Translations under genes and position numbers: made by a program
The notes under the pieces: model-generated
The model's database searches: none
What the model was told of the DNA's origin: nothing
Seen by the model: the letters and a program-made list of their open reading frames with translations, nothing else
Assembly (NCBI GenBank): GCA_910579685.1
Contig: CAJTVN010000004.1
Span: 62,001 to 126,000, forward strand
DNA length: 64,000 bases
DNA from: an uncultured Lachnospiraceae bacterium
GTDB lineage: Bacteria; Bacillota; Clostridia; Lachnospirales; Lachnospiraceae
Direction: 5' to 3'
Shown here: positions 35,188 to 43,286 of the stretch, piece after piece
How positions within the stretch are numbered: position 1 is the stretch's first letter
How the letters are laid out: every line of letters begins with the position of its first letter

Positions 35188-35236
35188 AAATTTGTAAATT
35201 TTTTCATTCCAAAATGCGCAGAAAGGCGAACCTCCC

Positions 35237-36112
35237 ATGACCGGAATTGAACTGAAAGCGAAAAGCATCTATCCTGAAATCAGCAAATCGGAGCAGCTCG
35301 CTGCCGACTATTTTATGAAAAGCAAAGAGGACATCTTCAAATATCCTCTGGCCGCTCTGGCTGAGATGTCCGGCACGAGCCAGGGCGCCTGGGTCCGCTT
35401 CTGCAAGTCCATGGGTTACAGCGGAATGAAAGGCCTGAAAAAGGCTGTTTTTGACGAGACCAGTAAATCCACAGCATCCGTAAACAAGCCAACCATCCGG
35501 TTTACGGATATTGAGGATTTTGCTTCCGTTTCTGCCATGGCCGAAAACGTGTGCAACAGCTATATTGAGGCCATTCGCATGACCCATCGTCTGTTCGACG
35601 AGGAGCTGATGGAGACCGCGGCCCAGCATATCATCCGCGCCAGAACCGTCAACCTTTTCGGAGTTGGCGCTTCCGGGCTGGTGGCCAGCGATTTCTACCA
35701 AAAGCTGCTGCGCATTGGCTACACGGTAAACTATGCTTCCGATTATCACATTGCCTTCACCTTTATGGCAACCAGCGCGGACAAGGACGTCGCCGTTCTC
35801 TTTTCCAATTCCGGAGAAACGCCGGAAATTCTGGAGGCCGCTGACATTTTGAAAGAAAATAAGACCACAGTGATCGGCATTACCAGACATTCCCTGAATT
35901 CACTGGCAGAAAAGTGCGATCACGTCCTTTATATGGATTCACCCGAAATTTATAAAAGGAGCGGGGCCACCAGCTCCCGAATCGCCCAGCTCCTTCTGTC
36001 AGATATTCTCTTTACCACGGTCGCCAACCATGACTATGCCAAAATCGAGAATCATCTGGAAAAAAGCTACTCGATCATCAAAGTCCGCTCCAAAAGGACA
36101 AAGGAAAAATAA
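35237..36112 (+). CDS. MurR/RpiR-family sugar-phosphate regulator
   Basis: A 291-residue repressor/activator: an N-terminal HTH_6 domain (IYPEISKSEQLAADYF, LAEMSGTSQGAWVRFCKSMG) and a C-terminal SIS domain (about 125-260; LFGVGASGLVASDFYQKL, FSNSGETPEILEAA) that binds a phosphosugar. It sits directly beside murQ-linked salvage genes, so the ligand is probably MurNAc-6-P, as for MurR. It is divergent from the SGNH esterase and convergent with the kinase gene (6 bp apart). Likely targets are the promoters at 35159 and 42919. Confidence 0.9.
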   Translation: MTGIELKAKSIYPEISKSEQLAADYFMKSKEDIFKYPLAALAEMSGTSQGAWVRFCKSMGYSGMKGLKKAVFDETSKSTASVNKPTIRFTDIEDFASVSAMAENVCNSYIEAIRMTHRLFDEELMETAAQHIIRARTVNLFGVGASGLVASDFYQKLLRIGYTVNYASDYHIAFTFMATSADKDVAVLFSNSGETPEILEAADILKENKTTVIGITRHSLNSLAEKCDHVLYMDSPEIYKRSGATSSRIAQLLLSDILFTTVANHDYAKIENHLEKSYSIIKVRSKRTKEK

Positions 36113-36118
36113 GGGATT

Positions 36119-37084
36119 CTATGCCCGCATGGCTTCAGCCAGCCCCACCGCACCGTGTACCGCATCCTTTTTGGCATCCGCAATCCATATCGGCAGGGCA
36201 GGCATCCGGCTCCCGGCCCGGCGCGCTTTTTTCTTGCAGTTTTCCTCAAGAGCTTTCAGGAGTTCTTCTCTTATCCGCTCATTCCTTTTCAGGACACTGC
36301 CATGCAGCACAAGCGGAACCCCCTTCTCCCTCCCCTGATTCTGCATTTTAGCGAGAACGGTCAAAACCAGGCGGGAGAGCTCTCCTGCGGCTTTTTCCAT
36401 AATCCGCACTGCCGCCGCGTCTTTTCTGATTTCCGGATCGCCGAGAAGCATAGCCAGGCTTGCGATCTCTCCTTTCACACGTTCCCTTGCATAAACATAT
36501 TCGATTATTTCAGGGATGGAGGAAATCCCCAGCTTTTCATACACTGCGTCTTTAAGAACGGTTTTTTCCTCCCTGCCGTCTTCCGCTCTCACAACGGCAC
36601 TCAAAATATCCCTGCCAAGAGCATAGGCGCTTCCCTCGTCGTCAATCAAATGCCCAAATCCCCCTGCGCAGTATTCCTCTTTTCCCCCTCCGGCCTGTCC
36701 CAGGCAGATCGAACCGGTTCCCGCTATCAGGAGAATTCCATCCTCCCGCTCCAGGGCCCCGTACATTGCCGCTCTCTGATCCCCAAAAACAAAGACAGGA
36801 CACGTATAACCAAATTCCAGCATCTTCTCATTGATAAGGGTTTTGGCCGCAGGATTACTGACACCGGCACAGCCAATCCCCACCCCAAGACAGCAGGCCG
36901 GTTCGAATCCTTTTTCCTTCAGTGCCGCCGCCACATGCTCCAGGGTTTTTGTGACTCCCGCCTGCCCAAAGCTGTTGTAATTCAGGCCTTCCGCCTCTAT
37001 ACGGCACAGATCTCTCCCCCCGGAGGAAACCAGGATCGTTGTCCCCGTACCGCCGCCGTCCATACCTATATAATATCCCTTCAT
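36119..37084 (-). CDS. murK: BadF/BadG-type amino-sugar kinase (MurNAc/GlcNAc kinase)
   Basis: A 321-residue ASKHA kinase: phosphate-binding GMDGGGTGTT near residue 6, adenosine loop LLIAGTGSICLG near 110, and a DDEGSAYALG block. The BadF family includes the MurK of Clostridium, which phosphorylates both MurNAc and GlcNAc at the 6-hydroxyl in the cytoplasm. Because the cluster uses an ABC transporter rather than a PTS, a separate kinase of this kind is needed before MurQ can act; this context favours murK. ATG at 37084 has GGAGG six bases upstream. It is the last gene of the murQ operon, 27 bp after the NamZ gene. Confidence 0.82.
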   Translation of the reverse strand: MKGYYIGMDGGGTGTTILVSSGGRDLCRIEAEGLNYNSFGQAGVTKTLEHVAAALKEKGFEPACCLGVGIGCAGVSNPAAKTLINEKMLEFGYTCPVFVFGDQRAAMYGALEREDGILLIAGTGSICLGQAGGGKEEYCAGGFGHLIDDEGSAYALGRDILSAVVRAEDGREEKTVLKDAVYEKLGISSIPEIIEYVYARERVKGEIASLAMLLGDPEIRKDAAAVRIMEKAAGELSRLVLTVLAKMQNQGREKGVPLVLHGSVLKRNERIREELLKALEENCKKKARRAGSRMPALPIWIADAKKDAVHGAVGLAEAMRA

Positions 37085-37111
37085 CCGCACCCTCCAGACT
37101 TTTCTTCCGTC

Positions 37112-38257
37112 CTATCGATAGATTCGGCACTCTTCGCTCTCTTCCGCAAATTCTTCCGCTTCCCGGCTCCACTCTTCCATCAGTTCATCCAATTCCAGCT
37201 CTCCGTCCAGGTATTCTTCCGCTTTTTGACTTCCCGTCAACGCCCTCATATGGTTCTCTCCCTCAAATCCGCGAAGTTCAAACTGCTCCGGATACAGCTG
37301 CTTAACCGTCCTGATCAGAGAGAGCGCTTCCGGAATAAAGTCCGCTTTCACACTCAGAGGTGCGAACTCAACGCCAAAGCAGAGCTCTCCCCGGTATTTC
37401 CCCATAGCGGGCACAAAGCTGCGTTTTCGAAGTGCGAAATCTTTTCGCTTCCTCTGCCCGGAAAGCCTTTCATAAAGCTCATCCATGTTCATCCAGGGAG
37501 CGCCGTAGATCTGGAAAGGCCTGGGTGTTCCTCTTCCCTCGCTGATATTGGTCGCCTCCATAAAACATCCCCCACTGTAGCAGATCACGCTCTCATAATC
37601 CGGCAGGGCAGGCGAAGGGGTATTCCACAAAAGGCCCGTATCCGGATAGCGTGTCCCTCTCGTATAATTTTCCAGAGCAATCACGGTATAATCCAGATCC
37701 AACCCCGCATATTTCCTGTAATAGCGGCCAAGCTCCCCGCAGGTGAGTCCGTAACGGACGGGAAGCTCATAATCTCCCACAAAACAACCGAGCTCCTTTT
37801 GCATTCTTCCTCCCAGGATCTGTTCTCCTCCCAGGGGATTGGGCCGGTCCAGAACCACAAAGGGGAGCCCGCACCGGGAAGCAGTCTCCATACAGTAAAT
37901 CATGGTATAAAGAAACGTGTAATATCTAAGTCCTACATCCTGAATGTCATAGACCAAAAGATCCAGCCCCTCGAAATCCTCGCAGGAAGGCTTTCTCTTT
38001 TCTCCGTACAGGGAAAGAATGGGAATCTGATACTTTGGATAAACGCCATCCTCCACCTTCTCCCCGGCCACGGCGCCGTACATTCCATGCTCGGGCGTAA
38101 ACAGTTTTGCTATGGTAAAACCAAGACCCGCAAAAATATCCACATTCAGTCTCCACAAAGAATCCACGCCCGAGTAATTTGTGATAAGCCCGATTCTTTT
38201 TCCTTCAAACAAGGCCTTTTTCTCTTCTATGCGGTCAAGCCCCAAAATCGTCTTCAT
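37112..38257 (-). CDS. namZ: DUF1343 exo-beta-N-acetylmuramidase (NamZ-like), cytoplasmic
   Basis: A 381-residue DUF1343 protein, the family of Bacillus NamZ (YbbC), which removes MurNAc from the non-reducing end of wall fragments. Conserved blocks include RIGLITNYSG, FTPEHGMYG (Glu56, His57), DIQDVGLRYYT, VLDRPNPLGG and TNISEGRGTPRPF. Unlike Bacillus NamZ there is no signal peptide, so cleavage would occur inside the cell, after import. It lies between the solute-binding protein gene (with an intervening stem-loop) and the kinase, in the same operon as murQ. Confidence 0.9.
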   Translation of the reverse strand: MKTILGLDRIEEKKALFEGKRIGLITNYSGVDSLWRLNVDIFAGLGFTIAKLFTPEHGMYGAVAGEKVEDGVYPKYQIPILSLYGEKRKPSCEDFEGLDLLVYDIQDVGLRYYTFLYTMIYCMETASRCGLPFVVLDRPNPLGGEQILGGRMQKELGCFVGDYELPVRYGLTCGELGRYYRKYAGLDLDYTVIALENYTRGTRYPDTGLLWNTPSPALPDYESVICYSGGCFMEATNISEGRGTPRPFQIYGAPWMNMDELYERLSGQRKRKDFALRKRSFVPAMGKYRGELCFGVEFAPLSVKADFIPEALSLIRTVKQLYPEQFELRGFEGENHMRALTGSQKAEEYLDGELELDELMEEWSREAEEFAEESEECRIYR

Positions 38258-38286
38258 CTTCGAATCTTCTCCCTTCTTGTGTTTTA

Positions 38287-38325
38287 GAAAAGGCCTTTAC
38301 AGTCCTGTTCTGTAAAAGCCCTTTC
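38287..38325 (-). terminator. intercistronic stem-loop after the solute-binding protein gene
   Basis: On the minus strand a bulged stem (AAAGGGCTTTTACAG against CTGTAAAGGCCTTT) ends in a short T run. It lies between the binding-protein and namZ genes and may be an attenuator or 3'-stabilising structure giving more binding protein than enzyme. Confidence 0.5.
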
Positions 38326-38357
38326 TGTCAATCCTTTCCGTCCTGAGACCGCCTGCT

Positions 38358-39974
38358 CTATTCCGTTATCAGCTTGTAAGCCTGCGCCGCCTCGTCAATA
38401 ATCTGCTGTAATCCGGAATCCTTCAGCTCCTGATACTGCTGGTTATACGTATCCCTATCGATTTTTCCCATAATGTACTGGTCACGCAGGGAGATCTGCT
38501 GCTCTAACAGTTCGTTGTATTCCATATAGGCATCCGTCGTGAGCGTAGGCGCCTTGTCATAAAAATAATCATCGTTGATATTCAGGCCGTCCACAAAGGA
38601 TTTGCCCGTTTCATCCAGATCCTCATACGTATTGGCTCCCATCAGATACTGCATGTAAGAATCGGTCAGGAAACAGTAAATAATCGGGGACGGAATCAGT
38701 CCATAGGATCTGGCCGTGGCAAAGTCTGCATTGTAAGGCTCCTTCACAACCGGATTCCCATCCACCATTTCATAGTGGGTTCCTTCAATTCCATAATTGG
38801 TCAGCAGGATACCCTCCTCACTGAAAAGCCAGTCCAGAGCCTTTAGAATCCTCTCAAGCTTTCCGCTCTCGAGCGCCGCTCTCGTAAAATAAATCTTGGG
38901 CTGAACCTTTGCGCGGGCAGGAATACCTGCCGCTTTGTCAGGTCCCGTAATCGGCGTGATGCAGGAGAACAGAGCGTCCTCATCCACTTCGCGGCTTGCC
39001 AGAGCGAGAAGCTTTGCCTGCTCCGCCCAGTTTACCATGGTTCCCAGCGTATTGTTCGAGCCAATCGTGCTAAGCTGGGCCGCATCACAGGTAATGTACT
39101 CCTGATACAGGATTCCATCCGCATACAGCTGCCGCATTCCATCAAGGAACGCCTCGTACTTGGGATTTTCCGGGTCATAAATATATTCACCGTTTTCCAC
39201 GGAAAAATACCCGTTGCTGTTGATCCCGAAAATACTCTCAAGCATATAGAAATTCGCATATTCCACCGCCAGCGGGATCTCATCATTGGCATTGCCGTTG
39301 CCGTTCGCATCCTCCTGCTTGAATTTGGTCCAGACATTTACCCACTCTTCCCAGGTCTTTGGCTGTTCCAAGCCGAGATTGTCCAGCCAGTCGGACCGGA
39401 TCGCCGTACTGTACGCTCCTCGGATATCCATAATGAGCGCCATACCGTACACTTCCTGGTCATTCACATTTGTCAGATACGCCATATCCGCATCATTCAA
39501 CATCCCCATAAAATTGGGGCAATCCTTCTCCAGATATTCCGTAATCGGAACCAGCACGCCCTCGTCAATGAGAGATTGGGGCGTTTCGGTAAGAATCACG
39601 TCCGGAAGATCCTGTGAGGATACCTTTGCCGCAAGCTGCGTCTCAAAGCTGTCAGCCTGTGTCCACTCAAAATTGATTGTCGTATTGGTCTCCTCCTGCC
39701 ATTTATCATAGATATCGGAGCTTTCCGGATAGGGATCCCAAATATTGCCGAACACGGAAAAGCTTATATTTTCCGATTCCGCATCCCCGGAACCCTCATC
39801 CTGTGATCCGGAATCGGAAGCCTCCTGCTCCTTTTGATCCCCCGCCGCTTCCTCCTGCGTTTTTTCCGGTGCGGACTGCGAGTTATTTCCGCCGCTCTGG
39901 CACCCGACAAGACCCGCTGCCATCACTGCGGACAGCGCCAATGCCAGAATACGATTTACTTTGTTCCTCTGCAT
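38358..39974 (-). CDS. ABC solute-binding lipoprotein of the MurNAc-type importer
   Basis: A 538-residue extracellular family-1 binding protein with signal peptide and lipobox LVGC (Cys25), then a Ser/Glu/Gln linker and a binding fold that begins ISFSVFGNIWDPYPE. It resembles LplA-type proteins that work with LplB/LplC permeases, which follow immediately upstream in the operon. The ligand is not readable from sequence; context suggests MurNAc-containing saccharides or muropeptides. No ATPase gene is in the cluster, so a shared MsmX/MsiK-like ATPase elsewhere would be needed, as is usual for this class. Confidence 0.9.
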   Translation of the reverse strand: MQRNKVNRILALALSAVMAAGLVGCQSGGNNSQSAPEKTQEEAAGDQKEQEASDSGSQDEGSGDAESENISFSVFGNIWDPYPESSDIYDKWQEETNTTINFEWTQADSFETQLAAKVSSQDLPDVILTETPQSLIDEGVLVPITEYLEKDCPNFMGMLNDADMAYLTNVNDQEVYGMALIMDIRGAYSTAIRSDWLDNLGLEQPKTWEEWVNVWTKFKQEDANGNGNANDEIPLAVEYANFYMLESIFGINSNGYFSVENGEYIYDPENPKYEAFLDGMRQLYADGILYQEYITCDAAQLSTIGSNNTLGTMVNWAEQAKLLALASREVDEDALFSCITPITGPDKAAGIPARAKVQPKIYFTRAALESGKLERILKALDWLFSEEGILLTNYGIEGTHYEMVDGNPVVKEPYNADFATARSYGLIPSPIIYCFLTDSYMQYLMGANTYEDLDETGKSFVDGLNINDDYFYDKAPTLTTDAYMEYNELLEQQISLRDQYIMGKIDRDTYNQQYQELKDSGLQQIIDEAAQAYKLITE

Positions 39975-40033
39975 AATAAGTTCCTCCTTTTCTTTTGCCT
40001 ACCTATACACCAAGCGGATCATACCGCCAAATG

Positions 40034-40930
40034 TCACCCCTTTACCGCGCCAAGCGTGACGCCCTTCACAAAATACTTCTGAATAAACGGATAGATCACC
40101 AGCATGGGAATCATGGATACAATCAGCACTGCGTTTTTCAGCTGGTCCGCCAGCGCCGCTCCTGCCGTAGTCGCCGTAGTCGCATTTCCAAGTTCGTATT
40201 TCACAGCGTTGGCATTCAGGACAATATCCTGAAGAACCTGCTGTAAGGTAAATTTATTAAAATCCGTAATGTACATTAACGGCTTCATATAGTCATTCCA
40301 GTGTCCCGCAATCACCCAAAGGCCTATGGTGGCAAGGGACGCCTTCGACAGCGGAAACACAATCTGCACCATAATGCGGATCTCCCCTGCGCCGTCAATT
40401 CTGGCTGATTCCAGAATCTCCTTCGGCAGGCCCCGAAGAAAGCTGGATAGGATCAGTACATTATAGGGGACTACCAGCACGCTCAGTATCAGAGACCAGT
40501 AGCTGTTAACAAGTCCCAGCTTGTTGATACACATATAGGCCGGAATCGTTCCCGCACTGAACCACATGGGAAGCAACAGGAAAATGGAATAGAGCTTTTT
40601 CCCCGGAAAACGACAGCAGGCAATGGGATACGCCGCCAGCAGCGTCGCTCCAAGGCTGACGATACAGCCCACCCCCGCAATAAAGATCGAATTGCCAAAG
40701 GATCTCAATATCTGTTGATTTTTCATGACCGCTCCATAGGCGGTAAGCGTCAGCTCCTTTGGATAGAACGTCACGTCTCCCCGCAGCACATAACCGTCCG
40801 CACTCAAAGAGATTGCCAGCACATTTAAAATCGGATAGAGCGTTACCACACAGATAACCGTGAAAATCAGCACAAGAACCGCTTCAACCGTTATATCATT
40901 TTTTCTCCACTTCTTTTTTCCCTTATCCAT
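40034..40930 (-). CDS. sugar ABC permease, LplC/YtcP type
   Basis: A 298-residue membrane protein with about six TM helices and the EAA loop (LPKEILESARIDGAGEIRIM) that contacts the ATPase. The length and GHWNDYMKPLMY segment are typical of the second permease of CUT1 oligosaccharide importers. It partners with the permease encoded 44 bp upstream and the binding lipoprotein downstream. Confidence 0.92.
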   Translation of the reverse strand: MDKGKKKWRKNDITVEAVLVLIFTVICVVTLYPILNVLAISLSADGYVLRGDVTFYPKELTLTAYGAVMKNQQILRSFGNSIFIAGVGCIVSLGATLLAAYPIACCRFPGKKLYSIFLLLPMWFSAGTIPAYMCINKLGLVNSYWSLILSVLVVPYNVLILSSFLRGLPKEILESARIDGAGEIRIMVQIVFPLSKASLATIGLWVIAGHWNDYMKPLMYITDFNKFTLQQVLQDIVLNANAVKYELGNATTATTAGAALADQLKNAVLIVSMIPMLVIYPFIQKYFVKGVTLGAVKG

Positions 40931-40974
40931 TATCCGTCTCCCTCGATTCGCCGCGCAGGCGGCCCCCGCGTCCT

Positions 40975-41922
40975 TTACCAGATTCCCGTCTCGGAATATT
41001 TGTTACTGAAATGATTTGAAATAGTCACAAGCACCATGGCTATAATAGAATTGAACAGCCCGGCCGCCGTGGCAAGACCGTAATCATACTTGATAAGGCC
41101 CCGCTTGTAGATCCAGGTCTGAAGCATCTCCGATACGGATAGATTTGCGGAATTCTGCAGAAGATATACCTTCTCGAAATCAACGGACACCATGGTTCCG
41201 ACCTTCAGAATCAGCATGATAATAATCGTCGTGCTGATTCCAGGCAGCGTCACATGCAAAAGCCTCTGCCAGCGGTTTGCTCCATCCACCATTGCCGCCT
41301 CGTAAAGATTCGAATCGATCGACGTGAGAGCCGAAAGATAAACCACGGCTCCCCAGCCTGTTCCCTGCCAGATACCGGATATGACACAGATGGCACGAAA
41401 ATATTTCTCGTCCCCCAGAAAATAGATCGGTTCCCTGCCAAAAGCCCGCATAATACTTCCCATGGTTCCTGTGGAAGGCGATACAAAGGTGGTAATGAGC
41501 GCCACGAACGCCACCATGGAAATAAAATGAGGAAGATAGGTGATCGTCTGCACTGCCTTTTTGAATTTTGCTCCCCGCAGCTCATTTAGCATAACGGCCA
41601 AAATAACAGGTGCCGGAAAGCAGAACAGCAGAGAGTACAGATTAAGCACCAGAACGTTTCTTATCATTTTCCAGAAATCTTTCATCTCGAAGAGCTTTCT
41701 GAAATTCTCAAGGCCCAGGAACTCACTTCCGTCAAACCCCTTAAAAATCTTGTAGTCGTAAAACGACATCTTCAGCCAATACATCGGCCAGTAGTGGAAA
41801 AGCAGCATATAGATAACCACCGGGAGGATCAGCAGATACACGTACCTTGCCCGCCAGATCTCTCTCCACATTTTTCTGCCGTGAACTGGATTTACTTTCC
41901 TTTTTACCTTTGTCCGTTCCAT
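40975..41922 (-). CDS. sugar ABC permease, LplB type
   Basis: A 315-residue CUT1 permease with about six TM helices (YVYLLILPVVIYMLLFHYWP at the start) and the EAA region near SIDSNLYEAAMVDGANRWQ. It is the first transporter gene after murQ (47 bp gap). ATG at 41922 is preferred over a TTG at 41928 because AAAGGG lies at the right distance. Confidence 0.92.
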   Translation of the reverse strand: MERTKVKRKVNPVHGRKMWREIWRARYVYLLILPVVIYMLLFHYWPMYWLKMSFYDYKIFKGFDGSEFLGLENFRKLFEMKDFWKMIRNVLVLNLYSLLFCFPAPVILAVMLNELRGAKFKKAVQTITYLPHFISMVAFVALITTFVSPSTGTMGSIMRAFGREPIYFLGDEKYFRAICVISGIWQGTGWGAVVYLSALTSIDSNLYEAAMVDGANRWQRLLHVTLPGISTTIIIMLILKVGTMVSVDFEKVYLLQNSANLSVSEMLQTWIYKRGLIKYDYGLATAAGLFNSIIAMVLVTISNHFSNKYSETGIW

Positions 41923-41969
41923 TTGCAACCCTTTCTTTTTCTGTATTGCATGTCAGTTTTTGGTTCTCC

Positions 41970-42878
41970 TTAGTCCGAAATGGCGGAAAGCGCCTGTCTG
42001 AGGCTTCCCCGGTTCTCCTCAAGCACTTGTGCCGCTTCCCGTGAATCCAGGCCGGAATAGAACATCATGACTGCCAGCTTGGTCTCCATGCCGGAAGCCG
42101 CCAGATATTCTTGGGCTACGGTTTCCGGCTCCCCCGTCACGTCGCTGAAAATCCTCTTGGCCCGCTCCACCAGTTTGACATTGGAAGCCTTCAGATCTAC
42201 CATCCGATTGCCGTAGACCTTGCCGAGGCGGATCATCGAAGCCGTGGTCAGCATATTCAAAACCATCTTCTGGGCCGTACCTGACTTCATTCTGGTAGAT
42301 CCGGTAATCACCTCCGGACCGACCACCGGTGTGATACATACCTCCACCTCTTCCTGCAAAAGATTGTTGGGATTCGTGGCAATTCCGATTGTCCTGGCTC
42401 CGACCTTTGCCGCCTGCCGTACGACTCCCAGCACATAGGGGGTCCGGCCGCTGGCCGTAATGCCTACCACAACATCCCCTCTCGTCACTCCCCGATCCCC
42501 GATCTCGCTTCTCCCAAGTTCTTCACTGTCCTCACTTCCCTCCACCGCGGTACGAAGCGCCTGATCTCCGCCTGCGATATAGCCCTGCACCAGAGACGGA
42601 TCCACTCCATAAGTGGGAGGACACTCGGAAGCATCCAGTATTCCCAGCCGGCCCGAGGTTCCCGCACCGAAGTAAAACAGCCGTCCGCCTTTCTTCATCG
42701 CCTCGGTAATCATGTCAACCGCCTGGGCAATCTGCGGAATCACTTTCTCCACTGCCTCCGATACCCTGCGATCCTCACGGTTGATCATCTGCAGAATGCC
42801 AGCCGTGTCGCACTGATCAATCTGCGTTGTTTCTTCATTTACTTTCTCTGTCATTAAACTAGCCAAATACTCATCCAT
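41970..42878 (-). CDS. murQ: N-acetylmuramic acid 6-phosphate etherase
   Basis: A 302-residue SIS-domain lyase that splits the lactyl ether of MurNAc-6-P to give GlcNAc-6-P and D-lactate. The family signature GAGTSGRLGILDASECPPTYG spans residues near 66-86 (Glu of ECPPT is catalytic in known MurQ), with a second conserved TRMKSGTAQKMVLN. ATG at 42878 has a GGTGAG site; the first Met at 42908 has none. It heads the salvage operon behind a consensus promoter. The regulator and kinase for the same pathway lie at the other end of the cluster. Confidence 0.95.
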   Translation of the reverse strand: MDEYLASLMTEKVNEETTQIDQCDTAGILQMINREDRRVSEAVEKVIPQIAQAVDMITEAMKKGGRLFYFGAGTSGRLGILDASECPPTYGVDPSLVQGYIAGGDQALRTAVEGSEDSEELGRSEIGDRGVTRGDVVVGITASGRTPYVLGVVRQAAKVGARTIGIATNPNNLLQEEVEVCITPVVGPEVITGSTRMKSGTAQKMVLNMLTTASMIRLGKVYGNRMVDLKASNVKLVERAKRIFSDVTGEPETVAQEYLAASGMETKLAVMMFYSGLDSREAAQVLEENRGSLRQALSAISD

Positions 42879-42918
42879 ATACTCACCAGCTTTGTTATTA
42901 ATTATCATCTTTTATGAT

Positions 42919-42947
42919 ATTATATCCTCATCCTTGGTCAATGTCAA
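42919..42947 (-). promoter_or_regulatory. perfect-consensus promoter of the murQ operon
   Basis: Minus strand TTGACA (42942-42947), 17-bp spacer, TATAAT (42919-42924), 40 bp before the chosen ATG. The match to sigma-A consensus is exact, so the operon is probably held down by a repressor such as the RpiR protein. Confidence 0.75.
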
Positions 42948-42954
42948 CAATTTT

Positions 42955-43000
42955 ATGAAATTATTTTTTAATTTTATCAACATTTTATTAACATTTTATT
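42955..43000. promoter_or_regulatory. AT-rich inverted repeat and 11-bp tandem repeat upstream of murQ
   Basis: An inverted repeat ATGAAATTA-N5-TAATTTTAT (42955-42977) lies eight bases upstream of the murQ -35. Next to it AACATTTTATT is repeated twice in tandem (42979-42989 and 42990-43000). Candidate regulator-binding sites; the AT-richness makes chance matches possible. Confidence 0.35.
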
Positions 43001-43020
43001 TCACCTATTATTCAATTTAT

Positions 43021-43206
43021 ATGACGCCAGGGTCAAAAGGTCATGCATGATATACTTGCATATCTGTGCATGACTTTGGGACCCGTAAAACATGAAAAAG
43101 CAGCCCGACAGGGCGGATTTTGAATGTTTTCAGGATTGTGAGAGCACAAAGTGCGAAACAATCCGCAGGCATCAGGGGGCAAAATACCTTTTGACCCCAA
43201 CATCAT
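43021..43206. mobile_element. 186-bp MITE-like or structured-RNA element
   Basis: The ends form a 21-nt imperfect inverted repeat (43021-43041 against 43186-43206) whose inner 12 bp, GGGTCAAAAGGT, are perfect and whose outer differences are all transitions that permit G-U pairs in RNA. ATTTAT occurs at 43015-43020 and again at 43205-43210, a possible target duplication. Inside are three hairpins: GTCATGCA/TGCATGAC (43040-43074), GCCC-GACA-GGGC (43103-43114) and GGATTGT/ACAATCC with GCAC-AAA-GTGC (43133-43164). No ORF of note. It lies between the murQ promoter and the lhr terminator. Confidence 0.55.
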
Positions 43207-43213
43207 TTATACA

Positions 43214-43262
43214 CAAAAAATGTTGCTGCACAGAAGGTGAACCCCAAATATGCAGCAACATA
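43214..43262 (-). terminator. intrinsic terminator of the lhr gene
   Basis: Minus strand: perfect 11-bp stem ATGTTGCTGCA/TGCAGCAACAT (43220-43261) followed by TTTTTT. It begins 25 bp after the helicase stop. Confidence 0.85.
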
Positions 43263-43286
43263 ACATTAACATACCATTTTTCCTTA

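Noticed and set aside
36155..38287. 710-residue plus-strand open frame
   Set aside because: It lies antisense to the kinase and namZ genes, whose frames show real families; composition and lack of motifs identify it as a shadow.
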